From positions 1,302,001 through 1,366,000 of the forward strand of contig JACGWO010000007.1 in assembly GCA_034509735.1 (NCBI GenBank): a DNA stretch of 64,000 nt. The letters are read 5' to 3'. This document shows, piece after piece, positions 53,490-64,000 of this stretch (its first letter is position 1; each line of letters starts with the position of its first letter). The notes below the pieces were generated by a model that saw only the letters and a program-made list of their open reading frames with translations, was not told the DNA's origin and did not search any database. The position numbers and the translations under genes are program-made. The DNA is from Sesamum alatum. Its lineage: Eukaryota; Streptophyta; Magnoliopsida; Lamiales; Pedaliaceae.

Positions 53490-55273
53490 TTATTCCTTGG
53501 AGGACTTGTTGATTAGTGACTTGTGTATATGTGGGATCACACCACCGCCAGCGATTGTTCCTTTGATAAGAGTATCAAGCTCCTCATCACCACGTATAGC
53601 CAGCTGCAGATGACGAGGTGTGATACGTTTCACCTTCAAATCCTTGCTGGCATTTCCAGCCAACTCCAACACTTCAGCAGTTAGGTACTCTAAGATGGCG
53701 GCAGAGTAGACCGCAGCTGTAGCGCCTACTCTTCCATGAGCAGTGACTCGCTCTTTTAAGAGTCGGTGGATACGTCCAACAGGGAACTAGAGAAAAAAGT
53801 AGGGTTATAAACGAATTTCATTCCATTATAAAACTACTAAAGATGGAAAATCTTATATTTTCTGCAACAAAATCGTGAACTGAAAAGATTACAGGGATTG
53901 CTGCAAAGAAATTTAGACATATCAACAGGCACTTACCTAAAGCAAGAAGAAACTGCAGCTAACAGATAAAATGTAAGAAGCGTGCACACATCCAAAAGTA
54001 TATATTTTCACTCGTAATCTTTTCAGGGTCTATGGGATATCACGGAATTGAGAAGATGGATGATTTACAAGTCAATCAAACTCTGGAAACTCATTTTAAT
54101 AGTCATCACCCTTCACATTAAACAAACTAATGCTTGCATCGTTTGAGACACTAGCCTCAATGTCAGGAGCATGATCATGGTCAGGGATTTAAGAAGCTTG
54201 GCTATAACTCAGTCGACAAGGATTTGTCATGAAATCAATCAAACAGGGCTCCTATAATTAGACAGCTTCTTCAAATTATTTAAATAACGCTATGTTTTGT
54301 TATTAAACTTATCACATTCACTCATTCAATTACTTGTAGATATGAATATGTTCTGACAACAACCTTATGTTCCGAATTGATTTCAAAGAGGTAAAACAAA
54401 AATATTTAAATTTGAGCTCAAAAAGAAGCTCAGTCAGCTCAAGTCGAAATTTTCCTTAATGCTCATCTTAGCTCAACAATCTTGTTTCTACCCCCAGCCT
54501 CAACCTCAATGAGATCCAGTGTTCAAGAAAATTATCGAAATTGAGTCCGTATTGTCTCATTATTTCATCAAATATGTGACGAAACCAACTCATTGCTTAC
54601 AAGAACTGATTCTCCACACAATTACTTTTCCAAGTCCCGAATTTCCTATAATTTAGTCAGTTGCTCTGCAGCTACTAAAAGTTGAAATATCCACCAGAAC
54701 TGAGCTTCTTGCAATAATCTAATTTAACTGTTTCTGAACAAAATTTATGCAATTTTGCTATTGTTTTCCAAGGCATCATCAACATCACCACTGTTAATAT
54801 GAGCTGCCAGACTAATACTTACCTCCAATACAAACATCGAAAAATTTCACAAACAACAATCCCAAGAAAACATTAACCTATGGGTAAAATCACATTCCCA
54901 GATGAACAAAAAATACAATAACAACTCATCAACAGCAAGACCATGACAGTAGAATCAGAAGAAACCATCAAACGCCACAAGAAATCTGGCCCAAAAGAAA
55001 ACATAACTCCACAAGCCCAAGTAGAACATGGTCAAAAGAGAACACAAACACTTCCAAGCCCACAAAACCCATAACAAAACAAAATTCAAACCACAAAAGA
55101 AAAGAGGGGGAAACAGCGAAGAAATTGGAGGGATCGGGAAATTTAGAGGAAGAAGAAGAAACCTGAAGACCAGCGCGAGAAGAACGAGAGATGGGTTTCT
55201 TCTTGTCCTTATCTTTGTCCTTCGATGCTGGGGTTTTCCCCGTCAACAGACCCTTTGCCCCTTTTCCTGACAT
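53490..55273 (-). CDS. HTA9: Histone H2A.Z (HTA9-like)
   Basis: Two exons on the minus strand: 55273-55163 (37 codons) and 53786-53490 (98 codons plus stop TAA) give 135 residues. The 1376-bp intron is GT-AG, phase 0. H2A.Z replaces H2A in nucleosomes near transcription starts and at responsive genes, loaded by SWR1-type complexes. The start [13 protein letters not shown], the lysine-rich [19 protein letters not shown] and the core [53 protein letters not shown], then [19 protein letters not shown], are typical. The loop and docking segment [14 protein letters not shown] separate it from canonical H2A. It is closest to the HTA9 type by N-terminus and SSKE end. It looks intact. Confidence 0.96.
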
Positions 55274-55366
55274 TCGTCTTCTCTACGCAGATCCAAACAC
55301 TTCTTCGCAGTTCAACAAAGAAAATTTTCAAGTTTTCCAGGAAAAGAAGACGACGAAGATAATCGA

Positions 55367-55367
<1 letters not shown>

Positions 55368-55397
<30 letters not shown>
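55368..55397 (+). repeat. (CT)n tract at the H2A.Z promoter/leader
   Basis: CT tract (GA on the H2A.Z strand) about 100 bp upstream of its ATG, in the probable 5' leader or core promoter. Confidence 0.85.
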
Positions 55398-55690
55398 CCC
55401 GTAATATGGGGACCATTTGGATTAGGATTATGGAAATTTTAGCAAGTCTAGATATATATTATTACAATTTGCCCCCTGATGTATGAGATAATTCACTATT
55501 CACTCCCATTAAAGTTCAAACCAAACCGCATTAAACCCTCCTTAATTTGGCTCCCACAAAAGTTTGAGATCCATTTATGTATCGATATTAACTTATTTTT
55601 CAATTTGATTCGAATTTTATTTATATGTTAATATTAATCTATTATCACAATTTTTTAATTTCAAATTATTAATATTATTAATCAATTTTT
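55398..55690. other. H2A.Z upstream spacer
   Basis: AT-rich, with a short GGGTAAATT-like MITE remnant near 55455-55530 (ATTACAATTTGCCCCCTGA). No gene is seen. Confidence 0.45.
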
Positions 55691-55697
55691 AATATAT

Positions 55698-56400
55698 GTG
55701 ATACGTATTGGGGTTTAGTAGCATCACAAGGATCGAAGGATTGTCAGCGAGATTCTAAAATCAAAAGAGGATTATCCTGCAAAACAGGGGATAACAATTC
55801 GATGCTTAAATTAGTAATGATTTTACTGAATAAATAAATAAATAATTTAAAATAATGTGAGAATAATAGTTGAATGTGATAACGAAGTGATAAAATTCGT
55901 GTGAAGTGGAAAAATATATTGTAAAGTAGCTAAAAACCAAGAAAGAGAATGAGAATGAAAGTAAGAGATACTTGTTACTCAAAGCTCTATTTATAAGCAG
56001 GTGTAGACCAAGATCCGAAAAGTAGTTAGGGCAAGTATACACTGTTGGAAAGCTGCACGTGTTAGTTAACCAACAAAAGAATCGGATTGGACTTATATGG
56101 ACGAAGATATGACATTTTAAATGAGTCTTGCCCAGTCAACCCGAAAATTTGTAAATCCGTTTACCTGTTGCTTTGAAGTTGATTTCAACTAGCTTATGTG
56201 GAATCAGTTAGAGATTTTATGGTTTGATGTTCTTATGATCAACAATATGCGTGATGTATCATCTTTGCTGTACGATGAAAACCTTATTGGATGGGGTTCG
56301 TTTTTGGGCCTGTTAAGTTAGTAAAAATAAACATACAATGGGCTTTGATGTGGTGAGAACTACTACTCTAGGGTCGTGATAGTTATTTTCTTCTTCTTTT
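55698..56400 (-). mobile_element. Probable 3' LTR of the Tat-type gypsy element
   Basis: TGATACGTATTGGGG begins a non-coding block with a TATA-like stretch (CTCTATTTATAAGCAGG) about 300 bp in. It lies at the far side of the antisense ORF, where the 3' LTR of a minus-strand element should be. No second LTR is identified in the window, so the boundaries are uncertain. Confidence 0.45.
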
Positions 56401-57416
56401 TTTTTAATTTTTTTTAACCTGCCTTATCCTCTTGTGAGAGGAGGATTTCATAGGCAAATAGTTAGCCCTTAATTGGCCCGAATTCGCAATATCTTTCTCG
56501 ATATATGAAGATGTTGAATATCTGCTGTCAGGATTTGCCCTCGATCTCTCGTGGGGAATCTATCTCGTATTTTCAAAGGGTTTTTGCTATGGAGAAAGAC
56601 AATGGTCGTCGTACGGATCTCCGACTCTATCTTTCTTGGAGTTTGCGGATCTTAAATCTCTGTACTCATGATTGTAGGAATATCTTGTATCCGTGGGGCC
56701 TAGCTTTTATACGAGGTGGCCTCTCCTCGTATTTCGAATTTTTCTCGAGAGTTGATTTTCTTTCTCTGTCAGTACGTTCGAGGGGATGTCCTTCGTACTC
56801 TCTGCCTCTCATCCAATATTTTTCTCTTACCCGTACCACAAGTCCCCTTGTTTTATTCCCTATAGCGTAGCTATTTGGGGATAAAAAATATTGAATTTCC
56901 TTATGGGCATCTTTCATATTGTCTTGTATCATCTTGTCCTCGTATGGATTCTTTATCTTAACCCATAAGGCGACTGGCGGGATGGGGCTTTTCAAATTTC
57001 AAAACATCTGATTTGGCGGCTATGTTAGCATTCACGCATCTCTTCATCCCATCGTCTTTTATCTCTCTTCATCATTACTCTCAGAATCACCACTCTTTTC
57101 TTGCCAAAGCTCATCCACGTGGTCCACGCACAGGTGATCGTCTCTCTTCTCTACCTCTTTCCAACTGGCACATGTCATTTTCGCCGCGTGCCTCTTCGTT
57201 TCCTCTTCCTTTTATCCCTATTTAATTTCCTCTTCCTTCTTCTCTTGTTCCCATCATTTCAAACTTACTCATTTTCAAACTTCTTATTTCCCGATCATCA
57301 GCTTCGCACCGGGGTCTTCTGCATTTTCTGAGTGTAGAGGTATTTTACCTTTTTTGTCTTCCTTTCTGTTTCATTTAGGCAGGTCTTGATCGCTAGGTAC
57401 ATGACCCCTGTAGTTA
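56401..57416 (+). other. Leader region of the antisense ORF
   Basis: Pyrimidine-rich on the plus strand, with a TATA-like CCCTATTTAATTTCC at about 57215. The open frames at 56505-56870 (+) and 56666-56995 (-) lack a recognisable domain. It may contain the promoter of the plus-strand ORF; that is inference. Confidence 0.4.
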
Positions 57417-59443
57417 ATGGAGGGTGATTATACCACCTCTGATTGGACCTCTTCCGACGTTTCGTCTTCCTCTCCTCCTCCGACTAACCGAATTTTGTCC
57501 TAGAAAGTAAGGGGAAAAATGCCTTGCCGAAACAGGGCCTCTTCTTCCCGAGAACCTGCCTCTCCGGGGCCAAACAAAATTTCTCCTTCCATTTTTGTAG
57601 CTATCTCTGATATTCCCCCCAAAATTTCTTCTAAATCTATAGTTAAAAACCTTAACTTGTTAAGCTTACCAGAAGGGTACACGGTCCTTACCCCGGTTGA
57701 ATACCAACGGGCGAACAATCCTCCACCTAATTGTATAACCATATACGCTGCCCAATGTGTCTCTGGTTTATGATTTCCCCTACATCCCTTCTTGTGACCT
57801 TAGGTGTGCCACCCAGTCAACTGAACCCCAATTCTTATAGATTAGTAGTAGGGTTTCTTCTGTGTTGTCAGTTATATCATATAGGGCCTTATTTAGAGAA
57901 TTTCTTGGGTGTTTTTGCCCTTAGGCTTACGCCTGGCGAATATTCTTTTCACTTTGTCCCTTGTCCTGGCCTTGTTATTGTACATGAGAAACCATTTTCA
58001 TATGGCGCCTAGAAGTCCTGCTTTTTCTTTGTTCGCAAGGCTAACTGGGAGGATCCTCTATCTTAGGGCTCATCTTTGAACGAACTTCCCTCAGTCGACA
58101 TGGATTTGATGAAGGAGAGGGTTACGAGCGCTGGTCTTCTTGACCATGGTTTTAAGGCCAAAGCCCTGATGAAAGAGGATTTACTGATAGTGGCGGGGCT
58201 TCATCCTGTCGAAGACACCTACTCCGGCTCTGAGAGCCGTTATTCTCGCCTTCATAAGTATCCTTCTGTGCTCTTTTGTGCTTCTTCGTTTGTTTTGATA
58301 TGTGACTTTTACGTTTTTTGCAGAGGTCATGATGAATCGGGCGGCTATTCGTAAGTTTCTCCGGAGAATATCCCCTCGAATCCTCTTTCCCTTTCGAGTA
58401 CGAAATCTGCCTCCACCACTCCCTCGGACATTCAATCAAGTGGGAAAGGTCCTTCTCCTTCGGTGACTCCCTCGAACGTCCCCCCCAGCTCATCGTCTCC
58501 CAGCCTTATTCCTTCTCAGCTCGTAGACGATCTGCCGAGCCTCCAGTGATTGAAGTAGTGACTTCTCCGGAGAATGATCTTCCTCAGATGCCTTTGTCTC
58601 AGTCTTAGGTTTCTCCATCGGGGCCAGGTCCTAATCTTAAAAAAAGGCCTCGTATCGAGGACCCGTCTCCTAACAAGGCCGTTCCTGAAGGTGAACCTAC
58701 CTCATCCTCTGTCTTTCTTGCCCCAGTGATGACTCCACAATTTAACCCTAAGGCTGGCGTATCTAACATGATGAAAACGATCCACCGAGCTGATGTCAAT
58801 TCTCTGGTCGGCCGTCCCATAGAGGGTCTGGGTCAATTGTTCTTGTCTCATACTGCTATGGTAAGTGCCTTCTCTATTCATTTCTTTAAATGTTATGTTC
58901 CATATGCTTTATTTATTAAGTCTTTTTCTTTTGTGCAGACCCCTGCTATTACAATTGCCTTGGTGGAGAGATACGACAAGATTATGAGGGACTACGAGGG
59001 GACGCCCCTTCAACTGAAGGAGGCTCGTACTCAAGTTGACGTTATGTAGAAACGATTGTCTGATGTGGAAACAAAGTATCATGAAGAGCTTCGTATCCTG
59101 AAGGACCAGCTAGAAGAGAAGAACTGTGCTGACAATGCAGTCCATAGAGTTTGATTCCTTAAAGAATTCGACCATCCAGTCATACATGAAGGGTCGAGAA
59201 AAGGGATTGGTCGAAGGGAAGTCTTCTGCAGTTGCGGCTTTCAAGGCTTCCCCAGAATATGCTGAGGAAGTTTTCAGGCATGGGACATTTTTCTATGCTA
59301 ATGGCTTCATCGTTTGTGCCAAACAGTTCAAGAATCTAGGCGACCTCCCTCTAAACTTTAATTACAGTTTTTTGGATATGAGGGCATATGGCTACGGAAG
59401 GATTGGGGGTGTAGGCGGCTCTGGTCCTTCGGAGGGATCATGA
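57417..59443 (+). pseudogene. Antisense ORF of Tat-type gypsy element (Transposase_28-like), degenerate
   Basis: It starts at ATG 57417 (MEGDYTTSDWTSSDVSSSS), has an in-frame TAG at 57501-57503, and continues in the same frame at 57519 (MPCRNRASSSREPASPGPNK). The conserved domain follows: YTVLTPVEYQRANNPPPNCI, then after a shift VTLGVPPSQLNPNSYRLVVG and FHFVPCPG, as in the copy at 33939-34529. Downstream are KKRPRIEDPSPNKAV-like text, a possible intron (GT at 58861 to AG at 58939), PAITIALVERYDKIMRDYEG and a coiled-coil-like part. The final frame 59126-59443 has FKASPEYAEEVFRHGTFFYA. It is encoded on the strand opposite to the neighbouring pol. Function is unknown even in intact elements. Confidence 0.75.
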
Positions 59444-60019
59444 TCTTTTTGTTTTCCTTTGTTTTTTTCAAGATTTCCTGTATGACTTTTTTGTAAGGCT
59501 TTTTACCTCTAAAGAACCTTTCTTGGTTCTATCCTACATACTCGATGTTTTTGGTCTTAATAGATTTCAAGAAAATATTCAAGCGTACTTCCTTTTTACT
59601 AATTTCATCGAGTAGGGTCGTACCTATTTTCTTGTCGATTCCCCCACAATCACGTTCCCATTCTGGTCATTTTTTGCAAAGTAAAAGTGGATGTAGGGGT
59701 TTCCTAGAGCAATTCTTGTGTTTGCAACCCAAGTTTTTACTTCCTTGTAAAAACACCAAGGTTTTTACATAGAAATCTTCACACTTCTTCGGTAAAAAAG
59801 TGGTGAGGCAATCTTCTTGTGTTAGGTGGTTCCCTCATGGCGATTTTCTTTGGAGAACCTCGTATTTGTAGGCAATTCTCATATGGCAAAAAAAGACGAA
59901 ACAACATCTTGGGAGAGCATCGTATTTGCAGGCATTTTTTCATTTCATAAACACGAAGACAGAGAATTTTATTTGAACATAATAGAAAAAGCTTTTAAAG
60001 AAATACGCCTAACCTTTTC
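59444..60019. other. Spacer between antisense ORF and pol
   Basis: The two reading directions converge here. I see no further domain. CCTCGTATTTGTAGGCA and CATCGTATTTGCAGGCA are a short direct repeat at about 59860 and 59920. Confidence 0.5.
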
Positions 60020-62600
60020 CAGCAATGGAATTTTTTCAAGTTGCTGATATTCCAAGTGCGGGGTACGACCTCTCCTCCTATGCCTATGAGTTCGTAAGTA
60101 CCTTATCTCAAGATCTGATATGGCCCTTCCCATTTGGGATCCAGCTTTCCTATCGGTCGTTGGACTTCAACTTTCCTGAGCACCAGATCTCCTACCTGGA
60201 GGACTCTATCCTTTATAGATGTGTTATATCGACGTGTTGTCCTCCGCCTATAATTCTTCAGTTTCATTCGGGCTGCTTTTCGCCTCTCTTCTATTACGTT
60301 GAGCTCGTATTGTCTCTTTACCTTATTATTTTCTCTTCGTACTTGAGCACCCGGGCTGAAGCTTCCATTACCTCAGCAGGAATGACCACCTCGGACCCAT
60401 AAGTTAGCACAAATGGAGTTTCTCCCATGCTAGTGCGAGGAGTCGTACGATAGGCCCATAACACTCCTGGAATCTCGTCCACCCATCCTCCTTTGGCTTT
60501 GCCCAACTTTTACTTCAGATTTTGAAGTAGAATTCGATTAGTAACTTTAGTTTGTCCATTGGCTTTCAGATTTCCTACTGAAGTAGACACTTGCCGGATC
60601 TGCCTGTCCAAACACCATTGTTGGAACTTTTTTCCCTGGAATTGTGTGCCGTTGTTCGGGTTAATTTTTTGGGGAATCCTGAACCTACAAACCAAATTTT
60701 TCCAAAAAAATTTGATGACCTCCATTTTCGAAATTCGAGCCAGGGCTCTGCTTCTACCCACTTCGTAAAGTGATCCACCGCTACAATCAGAAACTTTCTT
60801 TGCCCTCGTGCGGGTAGAAAAGGCCCTATGAGATCTATTCCCCAATGACCAAAAGGGCATGCGATCGTAGCTTGCTCAATTTTCACTCCCGATACGTGCG
60901 TAATATCCCCGTGTATTTGGCAATTTTCGCACTTCTTTACCAGCTGCATAGCATCCCTCTGAAGGGTGGGCCAGAAGTATTCGTTTCTCATGACTTTGGC
61001 GGCCAGACCACGACCTCCAACATGGTTCCCACAGCTTCCCTCATGTATTTCTTTCATTATGCGTATTGCAACCTCAGGATCTAAGCATCGTAATGCTGAC
61101 ATAGTGAGAGATTTCATAAAGAGGCATCCCCCTTCTACAAAAAATCTGCTGGCCCTCTTTTTGATCAGTTGGGCTTCTCCTGCTTCACTGGATAGTTTGC
61201 CTTTTTCAAGGTACTCCCTGACATCGTCCATCTAGGAGACGACTTTACTTCGAAAACTTGCCCCCCACTTTCGTTCTTCATTTGGGCTGAATTTTCAATA
61301 TAGTGATCTAGGACGTACCTATTTCTTCCACTCCATTCCCATTCGTGCCAACGCGTCCTCTTTGTATTCTATAATCGCGAAATTTGAATGAGTTCTCTGT
61401 CTTTGAAGCATGACATTTTTTGTCGAAACAACTGTAGGAGTTTGTTATCCCTAGCTTCGAATCCTCCACTGGCTTGTTGGACAACTAGCTGTGAGTCGCT
61501 ATAAATCTTGATTTTCCTAGCTCCCACCTCCTCGACCATCTTTAAGCCCGCTAGAAGAGCCTTGTATTCAGACGCATTGTTAGATGGGGTACCAACAAAC
61601 TTGATGGCAAAACACATTTCTTCACCATCAGGACTCGTGAGGACTCCTCCTCCTCCAGCACATTCTCCATGGAAGACCCATCTACATACATGATCCAGGT
61701 ACCTCTGGATGCCTCTGTCCCTCCTATCGCTTCCACGAGGAAGTCGACCAATGCCTCGACTTTTATTGCTGCCCGCGGTTAGTATTCTAGGTTGAATTCG
61801 ATGAGCTCATATGACCATTTAACCATTCGCCCTCTCGTACCCCTTGCGAGGGTCTGTTTAATCGGTTGACATAATATACTAGTAAATGACTTCCGTCTTT
61901 ATCAAGTACGAACACGGAGCTGACCTCCTCCTGTGATTGGGCCATATAGACATACAAGCGTCCCCTTCGTGTGGTTTAGCTAGAAAAAGAGGTGTCATCA
62001 GATAGGTTTTCAGCTTTTGAAAGGCCTTTTTGCATTCGTCATTCCACTGGAAGATTTTATGTTTTTGAGTACTTTAAAAAAGGGTAATCCTTTATCAGCT
62101 GATCGGGATATGAATCGGTTCAATGTCGCTACTCTGTCTGTCAGCTATTGTACTTCCTTGATTGCTCGTGGCTCTCGCATGTCTTGTATGGCTTTTATCT
62201 TGTCTGGGTTAGCTTCTATCCTTTGTTGGGTCACTACGTACCCTAGGAATTTCCTACCTTCTATCCCAAATATGCATTTTTCGGGATTCAACTTCATTCC
62301 ATATGCTCTTAGACACGTGAAGCACTCTTGTAAGTCACATAAATGTTGATGCTTCTATCGACTTTTTACCAGCATGTCATCCACATAAACTTCCATATTT
62401 TTCCAATATATTCAGCAAAGATCTTATTTACTAGCCATTGGTATGTGGCTCTGGCATTTTTTAGTCCAAATGGCATGACGTTATAACAGAAAAATCCCTG
62501 TCAGTGATGGAGTTGGTTTTTTCCTGATCGTCTGCCACCAGCTTGATTTGATTATACCCTTGGTATGTATCTAGCATACCGAGTCTTTCGCATTCAGCTG
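60020..62600 (-). pseudogene. Tat-lineage gypsy pol (RT, RNase H, integrase), degenerate
   Basis: Minus-strand order from 62600 down: reverse transcriptase (MLDTYQGYNQIKL near 62590-62530; catalytic VYVDDMLVKS near 62395); connection with FLGYVVTQ-like text near 62280 to 62250; an archaeal-type RNase H (WIMYVDGSS at about 61690, NNASEYKALLAGLKMVEEVG and YSDSQLVVQQASGGFEARDN in 61617-61369); integrase zinc region (HEGSCGNHVGGRGLAAKVM, then CENCQIHG) and core (HWGIDLIGPFLPARGQRKFL, IVAVDHFTKWVEAEPW at 61231-60575); then [20 protein letters not shown] (60506-60318) and GKLDPKWEGPYQI near 60150. Two RNase H-type regions before integrase and the linked antisense ORF are features of the Tat group. 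Multiple stops and shifts. Gag, protease and the 5' LTR are missing at the right. Confidence 0.85.
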
Positions 62601-62756
62601 TAGAGTCTACCTTGTGCTAGCAAGAGATCAAGAGAAAAAGGAGAAACAATCGACCAAACACTATTAGGTTAACGGGATCGATTGTTAAACGTTCCCTTGT
62701 ATCAAAGACAAGAGAACTTGAAACACTTTGAAGTGGAGAGAGTGATAGGTCGAACG

Positions 62757-62816
<60 letters not shown>

Positions 62817-64000
62817 GGCCGTCTGTGTGTGTGTTCTATGAGTATTTATAAGGAAGTCTTCTTCCTAATCCTACTCAAACTCTTCAAAAGAGGCACTCCT
62901 AACACAACTAGGATTTTGACCTAGTCAAATCCTAGTCAACATAGGGTTTGATTAAGTCAAACTTAATCCTAGCCCTTCATCTCAACTAGCCCCAAGATTC
63001 GATCTCGTGCGTCCATCCCTTGATGGGCTTTGTGGAATGGACTCTTACATCTTATTTAATAGTTCACAACTTCCTAATGGACTTGTAGTAAATATCAAGT
63101 AAATACCTAAGCCCAAAATTAATATTTTCATCTTCATTCTACTTAAAGACGGAAATAGACCTTCTCCTTGATTAATAAATTTAATTCATGAACCAAGTCT
63201 AATTAATCCAATTAATATTTAAAGGCTTGACACTCCAAAAGAGAACCAATTTAATCTAATTAAATTGTTTAACCTCCTGGAATTAATTACTAATTAATTC
63301 CTCCATTTTCAGTGATTTGAGTGTGACTCTTTAGGTTCACTCTCAGCTAGACTTGGGCGAATATCCAATTATTTCATGATAGGAGTTCGTCCGTTACCAT
63401 GGGTGGCCTCTAGCAACAGTCCATGGCAATAGAGACTAGGTGAAATCATGGCGTGAATGTTTAGGCCCCGAATGTGTATGAGCATTGTCCTTCCGTCTAC
63501 TATCTCACATCTATTAGTCTAGGGTATGGATGTTAGGACGTCGATACCCATCCTTGACTTAAGCCAATACTTGTTTATCCACTGAAACGTCACTGGGATC
63601 TTATCCCACTGTTCAGTCACTGTGGCCACAGATTTTATAGGAACGAGTCTCAGAGTATAGGTGAGACACTATTGTCAATCGTTTGACAGGAGCCAAATTC
63701 TGTCTTGGGACCTACTGTCCGCACTACACATCTTGACTGCACTAGATAGGGCTTATAGCAACCAAGTCTCTCGACTTCGTAGCCTTTTGCCAAACATAAG
63801 ATACATGCGTGGTGTGTATGTGACCACAGTAGTCCCTCAAGTCCGAGGACCAATCTCGTACTTTCGGAATCGGGGATATAAGTCATACCAACCAACCTTA
63901 CTCAAGGTTTTCCATATGACGATTCCCGCGAGTCACCTCAGTCAGCCGGCACCGACCTGGCTAACCCACTAATATTCCATGGACAATCCTCATCACTCGT
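62601..64000. repeat. Uncharacterised repeat or LTR-like block with GATA/GA microsatellite
   Basis: The Tat pol is cut off near 62610 and different DNA begins (GCAAGAGATCAAGAGAAAAAG). (GATA)n at 62757-62791 is followed by (GA)n to about 62815. A TATA-like GAGTATTTATAAGG is at 62840. The rest has no long ORF; the 63650-63895 (-) and 63661-63972 (+) frames overlap each other and show no domain. The layout resembles a long LTR or its flank, running off the window end. Confidence 0.4.

Noticed and set aside
55028..55270. 80-codon plus-strand frame
   Set aside because: Antisense shadow of H2A.Z exon 1 and its intron.
63650..63972. Overlapping open frames near the right edge
   Set aside because: They occur on both strands of a repeat-like block without start context or domain; left as part of the uncharacterised repeat.

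Overview
The window is nuclear DNA of a flowering plant, most likely a eudicot; the species cannot be named from sequence alone. It is AT-rich. A few intron-containing genes of clearly plant type (A-type cyclin, YUCCA auxin-synthesis enzyme, beta-ketoacyl-CoA synthase, NAA50-type acetyltransferase, H2A.Z) sit as islands in transposon-derived DNA. There is no operon structure, and neighbouring genes have no evident pathway link.

Layout: 124-1314 (+) is the 3' end of a cyclin A1 gene. 1.8-4.0 kb is a broken Ty3/gypsy element (LTR end, Met-tRNA primer site, gag, protease) and 4.1-5.97 kb a broken Ty1/copia element (gag to integrase). 6-19 kb is gene-poor: fold-back and MITE elements, SINEs, a CACTA end and one small GRF-zinc-finger membrane-protein gene (11822-12310, +). 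19451-22730 (-) is a complete four-exon YUCCA gene (YUC1/YUC4 type) whose introns carry a minisatellite and a fold-back element. 23-26.4 kb is repeats.

26395-29080 is a complete LTR element carrying only gag, with 327-bp LTRs and a 5-bp target duplication. 29732-29803 is a tRNA-Gly(UCC) gene, followed by a Helitron-like dimer. 31159-31665 (+) encodes a small multi-pass membrane protein. Its 3' flank (about 31735-32542) is repeated in inverted orientation at about 40943-42206, where the right copy was later hit by a solo LTR. Between the arms lie a Tat-type antisense ORF relic (33.8-36.2 kb), a three-exon gene of unknown function (about 36.8-38.1 kb, -) and more MITEs.

42-45.8 kb holds nested Helitrons, a tRNA-Gly fragment and nested MITEs. 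46129-48700 (+) is an NAA50 gene, 51002-52534 (+) a KCS gene with an in-frame stop and a SINE at its stop codon, and 53490-55273 (-) an H2A.Z gene. 55.7-62.6 kb is a degenerate Tat-lineage gypsy element: pol on the minus strand and, downstream of pol, an ORF on the opposite strand. 62.6-64 kb is another repeat.

The clearest signal beyond genes is a large set of AT-rich, often palindromic small elements with termini near GGGTAAATTAC and 9-10 bp target duplications, several nested inside one another. That pattern points to non-autonomous Mutator-like (MULE) elements. No wholly new molecular system is convincingly visible; the notable items are structural.
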